DNA from: an uncultured Pseudorhodobacter sp.
GTDB taxonomy: Bacteria > Pseudomonadota > Alphaproteobacteria > Rhodobacterales > Rhodobacteraceae
Assembly: GCA_913062925.1 (NCBI GenBank)
Contig: CAJXWJ010000020.1
Location: forward strand, 1-51,846
Reading direction: 5' to 3'
Length of the DNA: 51,846 bases
The notes under the pieces were generated by a model that did not search any database, was not told the origin of the DNA, and saw only the letters and a list, made by a program, of their open reading frames with translations. Shown here in pieces: positions 18,433 through 27,075 of this stretch. How positions within the stretch are numbered: position 1 is the first letter of the stretch; the number at the start of each line of letters is the position of its first letter. Position numbers and translations under genes: made by a program.

Positions 18433-18984
18433 TTGGACCAATCACCTATCAGCCGCGCCGAATTGGACGCGGCTTTGCCACATGTTCTGGCAGCCCCCAA
18501 AACCGATGCCACTGTCGCCGATCTTTGCCTGCGCCCTGCGCTGAACCAGCGCCAAACCATGCAAAGCCTGCGCTTTAGCGTCAGCGACGGCATTGCGGGC
18601 GATCGCTGGCAAAGCCTGCCTTGGCTGCGCGACGCGGCGGGGCTGCCGCATCGCGGCATTCAGGTCTCGATCCTGCCGCTGCGGGTGTTCGATCTGGTCT
18701 GGCGCGACCGCAAGACCACGCCGCATCCGGGCGATCCGATCATTGCCGATCTTGATACCAGCATCGCAAACCTGCCGATTGGCACGCTTATTCGCGCAGG
18801 CACAGGTCTGTTGCGGGTGTCCGAGGTGCCAAATCTTGGCTGCGTCAAATGGAAAGCACGCTACGGCGAGGCAGCGCTGCGCTGGGTCGAAAGCCAGCCA
18901 AAGCTGCGCCTGCGCGGCGTGCTTTGCGCGGTGGAGGAAGGTGGCGAAATCAGGCTGGGCGAGCGATTACAGGTGCTGCGCTGA
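18433..18984 (+). CDS. MOSC domain protein
   Basis: The protein appears to be a stand-alone MOSC domain, the sulfur-carrier domain shared with molybdenum-cofactor sulfurases and YiiM-type reductases. Supporting segments are SVSDGIAGDRWQ, then LPIGTLIRAGTGLLRVSE, and NLGCVKWKARYG, which includes the candidate conserved cysteine, followed by LRGVLCAVEEGGEIRLG. I place the start at a TTG at 18433 because AGGAGG ends 6 bases before it; an upstream ATG at 18358 would add 25 unlikely residues. The result is 183 residues. The stop forms TGATCA with the convergent next gene. Confidence 0.7.
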   Translation: MDQSPISRAELDAALPHVLAAPKTDATVADLCLRPALNQRQTMQSLRFSVSDGIAGDRWQSLPWLRDAAGLPHRGIQVSILPLRVFDLVWRDRKTTPHPGDPIIADLDTSIANLPIGTLIRAGTGLLRVSEVPNLGCVKWKARYGEAALRWVESQPKLRLRGVLCAVEEGGEIRLGERLQVLR

Positions 18985-19326
18985 TCACATGCCTTCGTCT
19001 TGTTGCCGCGTTGCGCGCCGCCAGTCGGTGCATTTGGCCACCATCAGGTCGATCCACCCCGCCCAAGCTGCCAGATTTTCCGCGCTTGCATGGGTTCTGA
19101 TCCGCGTCTCGCCCAGATAAAGATCCATCACCACCTGCGGATAAAGCGCATTCCACGCCGCGATCTGCACCGACGTCGCCCGCAGCGGCCAAGCAAAGGC
19201 CAAAACCCAGCCCTCAGGCGCTTCCACCGCCGTGAACTCCGGCAACTCGGGCCGCGAGCGGGCATAGATCGTGCCGCCAATCGCTTCGACGCCCGCAAAA
19301 CCTGCCAAAACCAATGCCGCCTGCAT
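18985..19326 (-). CDS. Hypothetical protein coupled to smc
   Basis: I do not recognise this 113-residue protein. It starts MQAALVLAGFAGVEAIGGTI, a hydrophobic stretch that could be a weak signal or membrane anchor, then a mixed region rich in tryptophan (AFAWPLRATSVQIAAWNALYP, written here in two parts: AFAWPLRATSVQ and IAAWNALYP). The ATG at 19326 overlaps the smc stop as TGATG; a GTG three bases earlier is an alternative. Translation is therefore probably coupled to smc. It converges with the MOSC gene at a TGATCA junction. Confidence 0.6.
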   Translation of the reverse strand: MQAALVLAGFAGVEAIGGTIYARSRPELPEFTAVEAPEGWVLAFAWPLRATSVQIAAWNALYPQVVMDLYLGETRIRTHASAENLAAWAGWIDLMVAKCTDWRRATRQQDEGM

Positions 19327-22300
19327 CACGCCACCAAAGCCTCGGCCCGCTTCAGATCGACCGAGACAAGCTGGCTGACCCCCTGTTCGGCCATGGTCAC
19401 GCCAAACAGCCGATCCATCCGCGCCATCGTCACCGCGTGGTGGGTGATGATCAAAAACCGTGTGTCGGTGCGGCGGGTCATCTCGTCCAGCAGATCACAG
19501 AACCGCGTGACGTTAGCGTCATCCAAGGGCGCGTCCACCTCGTCCAGCACACAGATCGGCGCCGGATTGGCCAAAAACACCCCGAAAATCAGCGCAAGTG
19601 CGGTCAAAGTCTGCTCGCCCCCCGACAACAGGCTGAGCGTCGCCAGCTTTTTGCCCGGCGGTTGGCACATAATCTCTAGCCCCGCCTCCAGCGGGTCGTC
19701 CGATTCCACCAAAACCAGCCGCGCCTCACCGCCGTTGAACAGATGGGTGAACAGCGTTGCGAAATTCGCGTTCACTTGCTCAAAGGCCGTCAGCAAGCGC
19801 TCGCGCCCCTCGCGGTTCAGCCCGGCGATGCCCGAGCGCAGCTTTTTGATCGCCTCTTCCAGATCAATCTTTTCCTGCGCCAGCGCGTCATATTCCTCTG
19901 AAACCGCCGTGGCGTCTTCTTCGGCACGCAGGTTCACCGCCCCCAAAGACTCGCGCTGGCGCTTCAACCGCTGCACATCAATGTCCAAAGCCTCGGCATC
20001 GGGCATGCGGTCGGGGTCAAGCTTCAGCGTGTCCAGCAACTGATCCGGCGTGCCGCCCGCCTCGTCGCTGATCCGGGCTGCGGCCAAAGCAACCACCTCG
20101 CGCGCGGCCTCGGTGCGGGCTTGCGCCGCTGCACGCGCCTCGCGCGCCTCGCCGGCCAAACGCTCGCCCTCGCGCTCGGTGTCGCGCGCGGCGCGCAGGC
20201 CGGTCTCTGCCACCGACAAAGCATCCGCCGCCACCGCACGCCGCGCTTCGGCCGCGCTGATCGCCTCGTTCAGATCCTCGCGCTTGATGGCGATCTCTTC
20301 GGGGGCAGCCAGGGCCTCGACCAGATCTTCCTCGGTCTCGCTCCGCCGCGTGCCCAGCTCTGCCATCCGCCGGCCAGCCGAGTCCAAGCGCTCTTTCCAA
20401 CTCAGCAGTTCTTTGCTGGCATCCTGCCGCCGCCGCACCCGCGCCTCGCCCTCGCGGCGCAGCTCGTCATAGCTTGACCGGCGCGACATCATCGCGATGC
20501 GGGCTACCTCAACGCTTTGCTTTGATTGCTCTAATGCCGCGCGGGCCGCGTCAAGGTCGGGCAAATCTTCGGCCGATGCAACCGCCTCTTCCAGCCTTTC
20601 GCGCGCCTCTTCGGTCTCAGAGAGATAGCGCGCCACGGCATGCTTCGCGGCCTCTAACCGGCCCGCCGCGATAGAGCTGTCGGCCTCGGCCCGTGCCGCC
20701 ATCCGCGCCGCCTCAGCCACCCGCGCATCTGCACCGCGCCGCTGATCGCGCGCCCGCTGATCGGCTTGGGCCAGTTCGGCCAAGCGCGACTGCAAGGCCG
20801 CATGCGCCTGCGCAGCCCCTTCGGCCCGCGCCGCCACCTCTTCCAAATCGCGCTTCAAGGCGGTCAGCCGGTTCAGCTGTTGCAACCGCGCCGCCGCAGC
20901 CGAAGGCGCATCCTCGGCCCCCGCCCGAAAACCATCCCAGCGCCACAAATCGCCCTGCAGACTGACAAGCCGCTGCCCCGGCCGCAACGCCACCTGCAAA
21001 GCCGCCCCCGCCGCGCGCTCGACCAACCCAATTTGCGCCATCCGTCGCGCCAAAACCGCAGGCGCTTTGACATGCGCCGACAAGGGCTGCACCCCCGCTG
21101 GCAACTCTTGCGCTTCGTCATAGCCCGCCAGCACCACCCAACCCGAAGGCCGATCGCCCGCAACTTCCGGCGCCCGCAGATCATCGGCCAAGGCCGCCCC
21201 AATCGCCGCCTCAAAGCCCGCCTCAACCTGCAACAGATCCAGCAATTGATGCCCCGATTGCGCCTCGCGCTGCACCAGCTTTGTCAGTGCCGCCACCTCG
21301 GCGCGCAGCGCTGCGGCTTCGCCCTCCGCCTCAGATTTCGCCGCCCGCGCACTGGCCTCGCGCCCCTGCGCTTCGGCCCGCGCAGCCTCGGTGGCCAAAA
21401 GCGCCGCTTCTGCGGCCTCGGCCTCGGCTGCCGCCACATCCTGCGCCTCGCCAGCCGCCGCAAAGCCCTCGCTTGCCTCGGCCAAGGCCTGCGTGGCCGC
21501 CAAAACCGCCTGCTCTGCCCGTGCGGCTTCGGTCTCGGCCTTTTGCACCACGGCACGGCTGTCGGCCAACAACCGCTGCACCGATTGATGCCGAGCCGCC
21601 AAACGCGCCGCGTCTTCGGTGGCCTGAGACAGCAGATTTTCCCGCTCGCTCAACGCCGCCGAGGCCTCGCGCGCCAGATCAGAGGCCTCGGCAAGCTTGT
21701 CCTCATGGCCCTCATGCGCACGCAACAGCTGCTCGATCTCCCACTCCAGCCGCGCGATCACCTCACCTGCGTCGCGGTTCAGCCCCGCCTCGCGCTCGCC
21801 GTCCCGCTCCAACTGCTGCAACCGCGCCCGCAGCGTCTCAATCGCCGCCCGCGCCCGCGCCTCTTCATCGGCAAGCTGATCGCGCTGCACGCTCAGGCGC
21901 TGCAAAATCGCCGCCGCAATCGCCTCTTGCTCGCGCAAAGGCGGCATCGCCTCCTCGGCGGTTTCGCGCTGCTGGGCTGCCAAGCGCGCGGCGGCTTCAG
22001 CCTGAGCGGCAAAACTCAGCCGCTGGCGCAACACCGCATCGGCCTCGGCACGCGCAATCTCGGCCTCGCGCCAGCGGCGATACAACAGCTGCCCCTCAGC
22101 ACGGCGCAACTCCTCGCCAATCTCGCGATAGCGCGCCGCCTGCTTGGCCTGCCGCGTCAGCACCGACAATTGCTGCGCCAGACTTTCCAGCACATCATCC
22201 ACCCGCAACAGATTCTGCTCGGCACCGTTCAGCTTCAACTCTGCCTCATGCCGGCGCGCATAAAGCCCCGAGATCCCCGCCGCCTCTTCCAAAATCCGCC

Positions 22301-22781
22301 GCCGGGCTTTTGGCTTGGCGTTGATCAACTCCGAAATCTGCCCCTGCCGCACCAAAGCCGGCGAATGCGATCCGGTCGAGGCATCGGCAAACAGCATCTG
22401 CACATCGCGCGCCCGCACATCCTTGGTGTTCAACTTGTAGGCCGAGCCCGCATCCCGCGTGATCCGCCGCACGATCTCGATCACATCGGCATCGTTAAAC
22501 CCCGAAGGCGCCAGCCGCTCGGAATTGTCCATCACCAAGGCCACTTCGGCAAAGTTGCGCGCCCCCCGCGCCCCCGAGCCGTTAAAGATCACATCCTCCA
22601 TCCCGCCGCCCCGCATCGCCGAGGGGCGGTTTTCCCCCATCACCCAACGCAAGGCCTCCAGCAGATTGGATTTGCCACAGCCATTCGGCCCAACCACACC
22701 GGTCAGCCCGTCATGGATCACCAGATCAGTGGGATCCACAAAGCTTTTAAATCCATTCAACCGCAGTTTGTTAAAACGCAA
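19326..22781 (-). CDS. smc: Chromosome segregation protein SMC
   Basis: SMC is the ATPase core of the SMC-ScpAB condensin that organises and segregates the chromosome. I choose the TTG at 22781, which gives MRFNKLRLNGFKSFVDP and places the Walker A motif GPNGCGKSN at 31-39 as in other SMCs; an upstream start at 22841 would add 20 residues. The protein has 1151 residues. Two long coiled coils rich in Ala, Glu and Arg flank a hinge near residues 510-630. The C-terminal head has the ABC signature LSGGEQTLTALAL and Walker B CVLDEVDAPLDDANV. The next gene is coupled through TGATG. Confidence 0.95.
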   Translation of the reverse strand: MRFNKLRLNGFKSFVDPTDLVIHDGLTGVVGPNGCGKSNLLEALRWVMGENRPSAMRGGGMEDVIFNGSGARGARNFAEVALVMDNSERLAPSGFNDADVIEIVRRITRDAGSAYKLNTKDVRARDVQMLFADASTGSHSPALVRQGQISELINAKPKARRRILEEAAGISGLYARRHEAELKLNGAEQNLLRVDDVLESLAQQLSVLTRQAKQAARYREIGEELRRAEGQLLYRRWREAEIARAEADAVLRQRLSFAAQAEAAARLAAQQRETAEEAMPPLREQEAIAAAILQRLSVQRDQLADEEARARAAIETLRARLQQLERDGEREAGLNRDAGEVIARLEWEIEQLLRAHEGHEDKLAEASDLAREASAALSERENLLSQATEDAARLAARHQSVQRLLADSRAVVQKAETEAARAEQAVLAATQALAEASEGFAAAGEAQDVAAAEAEAAEAALLATEAARAEAQGREASARAAKSEAEGEAAALRAEVAALTKLVQREAQSGHQLLDLLQVEAGFEAAIGAALADDLRAPEVAGDRPSGWVVLAGYDEAQELPAGVQPLSAHVKAPAVLARRMAQIGLVERAAGAALQVALRPGQRLVSLQGDLWRWDGFRAGAEDAPSAAAARLQQLNRLTALKRDLEEVAARAEGAAQAHAALQSRLAELAQADQRARDQRRGADARVAEAARMAARAEADSSIAAGRLEAAKHAVARYLSETEEARERLEEAVASAEDLPDLDAARAALEQSKQSVEVARIAMMSRRSSYDELRREGEARVRRRQDASKELLSWKERLDSAGRRMAELGTRRSETEEDLVEALAAPEEIAIKREDLNEAISAAEARRAVAADALSVAETGLRAARDTEREGERLAGEAREARAAAQARTEAAREVVALAAARISDEAGGTPDQLLDTLKLDPDRMPDAEALDIDVQRLKRQRESLGAVNLRAEEDATAVSEEYDALAQEKIDLEEAIKKLRSGIAGLNREGRERLLTAFEQVNANFATLFTHLFNGGEARLVLVESDDPLEAGLEIMCQPPGKKLATLSLLSGGEQTLTALALIFGVFLANPAPICVLDEVDAPLDDANVTRFCDLLDEMTRRTDTRFLIITHHAVTMARMDRLFGVTMAEQGVSQLVSVDLKRAEALVA

Positions 22782-23021
22782 TGGGGCGGGCCTTTGCTGA
22801 CATATCGCTGCCAATTTTCGCAGCATTCCCCCCTCTGTCAACGCACCACCGCATAATCTGGCGAAAATCCCCCGCTTATCCCCAAGATATTGAGGTTTCG
22901 CGCGCCCAGCCTTTCATCTTGGTCCAAATATCCACGCCGCAGCCTCGCAGGCAAAGCCATTGACCGCAGGCACAGCACCCCGCACAGTCACCCCGCCAGC
23001 ACCCCCACCTAAGGCCCCCCA

Positions 23022-23375
23022 ATGATCCACGCCCTCCTTGTCATTCTGGCCTGCCAATTGTTCGGCGAGGCTGCCTCGCATTGGCTGGCGCTGCCAATCC
23101 CCGGCCCCGTGGTCGGCATGATCGCCATGGTTATGCTGCTGCAATTTCTGCCCGCCGCCGCCGCAATCCTGCGGCCTGTGGCACAAGGCATTCTGGGCCA
23201 TATGTCGCTTTTGTTCGTGCCTGCGGGGGTGGGGGTGGTCGGCCACTTTGGCGCTTTTGGCGATCAAGGGCTGGCGATTGCGCTGGCGATTGCAGGCTCC
23301 ACCATCGCGGCCATCGCGGTGGGGGCACTGACCTTCGCCGCCGTCGCGCGTGTCACGGGCAACAAAGATGACTGA
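23022..23375 (+). CDS. lrgA: CidA/LrgA family membrane protein
   Basis: This 117-residue protein has about four membrane segments and the CidA/LrgA core LPIPGPVVGMIAMVMLL. CidA/LrgA proteins are described as holin-like and, in some bacteria, with LrgB act in pyruvate or metabolite transport across the inner membrane. It overlaps the following lrgB gene by 8 bases (ATGACTGA), the usual pairing. Confidence 0.85.
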   Translation: MIHALLVILACQLFGEAASHWLALPIPGPVVGMIAMVMLLQFLPAAAAILRPVAQGILGHMSLLFVPAGVGVVGHFGAFGDQGLAIALAIAGSTIAAIAVGALTFAAVARVTGNKDD

Positions 23376-24084
23376 TTTCACCGATATCTGGAGCTATCTG
23401 TCGCGCGGCCCGCTGCTGTGGCTCACCGCCACCCTTGCCGCCTATGCGATTGGCGATGCCTGCTTTCGTGCGGCCAACCGCCGCCCCATCGTCAATCCGG
23501 TGCTGGTCGCGGTGGCGATCTTGGCGGTGATGCTGAAAGCCACCGCCACCCCCTATGCCACCTATTTTGAAGGCGCGCAGTTCGTGCATTTTCTGCTTGG
23601 CCCCGCCACGGTCTGCCTTGCGCTGCCGCTTTGGGACAACCTGCCAAGGGTGCGCAAAGCCGCGCTGCCGCTGCTGGCGGCCCTGCTGGCAGGATCTGTC
23701 ACCGCGATTGCCAGCGCCCTTGCCATCGCCCGCAGCTTTGGCATCTCGGGCGAAATCCTTGCCTCGCTGGCGCCAAAATCCACCACCGCCCCTGTGGCCA
23801 TCGGCATCTCGCAGGCGATTGGCGGCTCGCCGACGCTGACGGCCGTCATGGTGATCCTGACAGGCATCACCGGCGCCGTGGTCGCAACCCCGCTGCTGAA
23901 CCTGCTGCGGATCAAAGATTGGCGCGCCCGCGGCTTTGCCACCGGCGTCGCAGCACATGGCATCGGCACCGCGCGCGCCTTTCAGGTCCACCCCACCGCA
24001 GGCGCTTTTGCAGGCCTTGGCATGGGACTGAACGCGGTGCTCACCGCGATCATCGCGCCGATGCTGCTGCGGCTGTTTCAGTGA
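23368..24084 (+). CDS. lrgB: LrgB family membrane protein
   Basis: This 238-residue protein with about six or seven membrane segments belongs to the LrgB/CidB family. The recognisable core is LAPKSTTAPVAIGISQ followed by GGSPTLTA, and later ATGVAAHGIGTARAF-like sequence (GVAAHGIGTARAFQ at about 190-205). I place the start at the ATG at 23368, inside the end of lrgA, because the alternative at 23350 only adds residues within the lrgA frame. It works with LrgA. The stop forms TGATCA with the convergent rppH. Confidence 0.88.
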   Translation: MTDFTDIWSYLSRGPLLWLTATLAAYAIGDACFRAANRRPIVNPVLVAVAILAVMLKATATPYATYFEGAQFVHFLLGPATVCLALPLWDNLPRVRKAALPLLAALLAGSVTAIASALAIARSFGISGEILASLAPKSTTAPVAIGISQAIGGSPTLTAVMVILTGITGAVVATPLLNLLRIKDWRARGFATGVAAHGIGTARAFQVHPTAGAFAGLGMGLNAVLTAIIAPMLLRLFQ

Positions 24085-24564
24085 TCAGGCCAAATGCGCG
24101 CGAAACTGCGCCACCACCGCCTCGTAGACCGCGCGTTTAAACGGCACGATCGAGCCGATCATCTCCTCTGCCTCGATCCAGCGCCAAGCGCCAAACTCGG
24201 GGTGAATGGTGGCGATATTGACCTGCGCATCGCGGCCGATAAAGCGGTATAGAAACCACTTTTGCTTTTGCCCGCGATATTTACCGCCCCAAACCTTGCC
24301 CAACAGATCGGGCGGCAGATCATAGGTGACCCAATCCTTGGTCTTGTCCAAAGCCTCGACCAGATCTTCGGTGACACCGGTTTCTTCCCACAGCTCGCGC
24401 AGCGCTGCCGCACGCGGCTTTTCGCCCTCGTCAATGCCGCCCTGCGGCATCTGCCAGGCCTCGACCGTGCTGTCCAACCGCTGTCCGGCAAAGATACGCC
24501 CCTCGGCATTGATCAGCATAATGCCGACACAAGGACGATAGGGCAGCTCTGTGTGATCAACCAT
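24085..24564 (-). CDS. rppH: RNA pyrophosphohydrolase (Nudix)
   Basis: RppH removes pyrophosphate from the 5' triphosphate of mRNA and so starts 5'-end-dependent decay. The Nudix box spans residues 42-63 (GGIDEGE...RELWEETG) with the catalytic glutamates in REL-EE. The opening [11 protein letters not shown] and WQMPQGG are typical of RppH rather than of dNTP or ADP-ribose Nudix enzymes. The length of 159 residues is normal. It is last in the run after ctpA, with a 39-base gap. Confidence 0.93.
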   Translation of the reverse strand: MVDHTELPYRPCVGIMLINAEGRIFAGQRLDSTVEAWQMPQGGIDEGEKPRAAALRELWEETGVTEDLVEALDKTKDWVTYDLPPDLLGKVWGGKYRGQKQKWFLYRFIGRDAQVNIATIHPEFGAWRWIEAEEMIGSIVPFKRAVYEAVVAQFRAHLA

Positions 24565-24603
24565 AATGGATGGGCCACGCCACCAAGGCGCAGCCCCCTT
24601 TCG

Positions 24604-25950
24604 TTATTGTTTCGGAGCAACCGCCGACAGACCCCGCAGGATGTCGATGGCATAGGCAAGCTGATAATCCTCGTCGCGCAGTTTTGCGGCCTCTTCGGTG
24701 CGCGCGCGGTCTTCTTCCAACTGCTTCTTCTCGTCTTCGCTCATCGAATCATTGCTGATCGCGCCGCGCAAAGACGCCTCGGTACGCTGCTTGCTTTCCT
24801 TATCCGCCGCTGCGGCCTCGGTGCCTTGTGCATTCGGGTCCACCACAGGCTGGTTCACCACGATATCGGGCATCACACCCAAAGACTGGATCGAGCGGCC
24901 CGACGGGGTGTAATAGCGCGCGGTGGTCAAACGCATCGCGCCATCCCCCTTCAGCGGGATCAGCGTTTGCACCGAGCCTTTGCCAAAGCTTTTGGTGCCC
25001 ACCACAATCGCACGACGGTGATCTTGCAGCGCGCCCGAAACGATTTCCGAGGCCGAAGCCGAACCACCGTTGATCAGCACGACAATCGGCTTGCCCTCGG
25101 CCAAATCGCCCGGCGTTGCATTCTCGCGGGCGCTGTCTTGAGCATTGCGGCCACGGGTCGAGACGATCTCGCCCTCGTTCAAGAAGGCATCCGAGGTCAG
25201 GATCGCTTGCTTCAGCAAACCACCCGGATTGTTGCGCAGATCAATCACAAAGCCGTTGATTTTCTCCATGCCACCGGCTTCTTTGATCAGCTTTTTGATG
25301 CCGTCTTGCACGCCAGGATAGGTCTGGTCGTTAAACGTGGTGATCCGCAAAATGCCAGTGCTGCCCACCAGACGGCTTTTCACCGCAACCAGCTTGATGG
25401 TGTCACGAATGATCGAGACGTCAAACGGTTCTGTCACGCCCTCACGCACCACGGTGATCACGATTTCCGACCCAATCGGCCCGCGCATTTTATCAACAGC
25501 TTGATCAAGCGTCAGACCCTGTACGTTTTCGCCATCCACCGCGGTGATAAAATCGCCCGATTTGATACCCGCCGCATCAGCAGGGGTGCCATCCATCGGC
25601 GAGACCACTTTGATATAGCCGTCTTGCTGGGTCACCTCGATGCCAAGCCCGCCAAATTCGCCACGCGTTTGCGTGGTCATGTCGGCAAAGGCCTTTGAAT
25701 CCATATAGCTGGAATGCGGGTCAAGCGAGGTCAACATGCCATTGATCGCGGCCTCGACCAGCTTTTTGCTGTCAACATCCTCAACATATTGCGCGCGAAT
25801 ACGCTCGAACACATCGCCAAACAGATCAAGCTGTTCGTAGACCTTGGCATTTTTCGTCGCATCTTGCGCAATCATCGGGCCTGCAACTTGCGTCGTCAGA
25901 ACCGCGCCGGCCAAAGTGCCACAAAGCGCTGCAATAACCATCTTTTTCAT
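24604..25950 (-). CDS. ctpA: C-terminal processing peptidase (S41, CtpA)
   Basis: This exported serine protease of family S41 trims or degrades periplasmic proteins, often wall hydrolases. An N-terminal signal or anchor segment covers about 1-25. A PDZ domain follows at about 95-170 (FGGLGIEV, DGYIKVVSPMDGTPA, GDFITAVDG). The Ser-Lys dyad is S299 (GGSASASEIVSG) and K324 (SFGKGSVQTL), 25 residues apart as in characterised enzymes. The tail at about 395-448 is charged and rich in Lys and Glu. It directly follows the EnvC-like gene in the same transcript, which fits wall-hydrolase control. Confidence 0.95.
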   Translation of the reverse strand: MKKMVIAALCGTLAGAVLTTQVAGPMIAQDATKNAKVYEQLDLFGDVFERIRAQYVEDVDSKKLVEAAINGMLTSLDPHSSYMDSKAFADMTTQTRGEFGGLGIEVTQQDGYIKVVSPMDGTPADAAGIKSGDFITAVDGENVQGLTLDQAVDKMRGPIGSEIVITVVREGVTEPFDVSIIRDTIKLVAVKSRLVGSTGILRITTFNDQTYPGVQDGIKKLIKEAGGMEKINGFVIDLRNNPGGLLKQAILTSDAFLNEGEIVSTRGRNAQDSARENATPGDLAEGKPIVVLINGGSASASEIVSGALQDHRRAIVVGTKSFGKGSVQTLIPLKGDGAMRLTTARYYTPSGRSIQSLGVMPDIVVNQPVVDPNAQGTEAAAADKESKQRTEASLRGAISNDSMSEDEKKQLEEDRARTEEAAKLRDEDYQLAYAIDILRGLSAVAPKQ

Positions 25951-25959
25951 CTGATCGTC

Positions 25960-27075
25960 CTATTCCTTTGCCGATGCTGTCGCCGCGAACCAAGCCATTG
26001 GGTCCACTGGCGTCGAGCCTTGCCTCAATTCCAAGTAAAGCGTTTCCGTCTCGCGACCGCCAGCACCTTCTTGCTGCACGGCCAGAAGATCGGCGCTGCC
26101 CGTCTCTGATCCGCCCATCAACCCCAATGCCGCGCCCTTGGCAACCACCTCGCCGACCTCGCCATAGACCTGACCTAACCCAGCCATGATCAAAAGATAG
26201 CCATCGCCCGGTTCAAGAATCATCACATTTCCGTAGTCAAGCAAGGGCCCTCGATAGCGGATCGTCGCGGGCCAAGGGCTGGTCACCAAAGCTGCCGCCC
26301 GTGTCGCAAGGGTCATCCCCACCCGTGTCACCCCGCGCGCATCGGTCTCGCCGGGGTGCAGCAGCAGCTTGCCCAAGACCGGCAGATCCAGCTTGCCCTT
26401 GGCGTCGAAAAAGCGGCTTTCACCAGAATCGTCCAAAGCAAGCCCAGCGGCAAAGGAGTCTAACGTATCCACACTCAGCAAAAGCCCCAGCAGCACGGCG
26501 GGGTCTTCGGTAAAGCGTTGCGGCAAAGGCCTGCGCTCGGACATCGCCTGCGACAGATCCGAGCGCGCGGTCTGTGCCGCCGTCAGCCCTGTGCCCAGCG
26601 TCTCTCCGGCCGAACGTTGCAGGGCACGCATCTGGGTCAATTCTTCCAACTTGCCCTTCAGCACGGCCACTTCTGATTGCAAGGCAGGCGTGACATCGGC
26701 CAGCATCATCCCCGAGCGCACCGTGCCCAAAGGCCCTTGCGGATGCAGCAGCAACAGCGGGCCCGGATCGGCATCAATCCGGCTTAGCACCCCCAGCAGC
26801 TGCGCAATGCGGTCGCGCTTGGTCTGAAACTCCAAGCTCAATTGCTCTTGACGCAGATCGACCTGCCGCAGCGCTTGGCGTAATGCGGCCAAGCCTGCCT
26901 CATAGGCGCGAATGGTGCGGGTCAGCGCAGCGACACGGTCCTTGGCCGCATTCGCCGCTTGCAGATTGGCCACCGCCGCTTGCAAATCACGCGAGGCCGT
27001 CACCGCATCTTCGGCAACCCCCGCCCAAGCCTGCGAGGCCATCAGCATCAGCGCAAGCGCGGCCTTGCGGATCAT
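25960..27075 (-). CDS. envC: EnvC-like murein hydrolase activator (degenerate LytM)
   Basis: A signal peptide covers residues 1-18 (cleavage after SQAWA). A long coiled coil rich in Ala, Leu, Gln and Arg occupies about 22-180. The C-terminal domain from about 250 is LytM/M23-like, with YRGPLLDYGNVMILEPGDGY and LYLELRQGSTPVDPMAWF. The zinc-ligand positions of active M23 peptidases are replaced (LYLELRQG where HLHFE-type sequence is expected), as in EnvC, which activates amidases rather than cutting murein. It is a periplasmic division factor. The ATG overlaps the gpmI stop (ATGA). Confidence 0.85.
   Translation of the reverse strand: MIRKAALALMLMASQAWAGVAEDAVTASRDLQAAVANLQAANAAKDRVAALTRTIRAYEAGLAALRQALRQVDLRQEQLSLEFQTKRDRIAQLLGVLSRIDADPGPLLLLHPQGPLGTVRSGMMLADVTPALQSEVAVLKGKLEELTQMRALQRSAGETLGTGLTAAQTARSDLSQAMSERRPLPQRFTEDPAVLLGLLLSVDTLDSFAAGLALDDSGESRFFDAKGKLDLPVLGKLLLHPGETDARGVTRVGMTLATRAAALVTSPWPATIRYRGPLLDYGNVMILEPGDGYLLIMAGLGQVYGEVGEVVAKGAALGLMGGSETGSADLLAVQQEGAGGRETETLYLELRQGSTPVDPMAWFAATASAKE

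Noticed and set aside
20766-22856. Plus-strand frame of 696 codons opposite smc
   Set aside because: It is rich in Arg, Gln, Pro and His, has no family likeness, and lies exactly antisense to the smc coiled coil, whose biased codons leave the reverse strand open.
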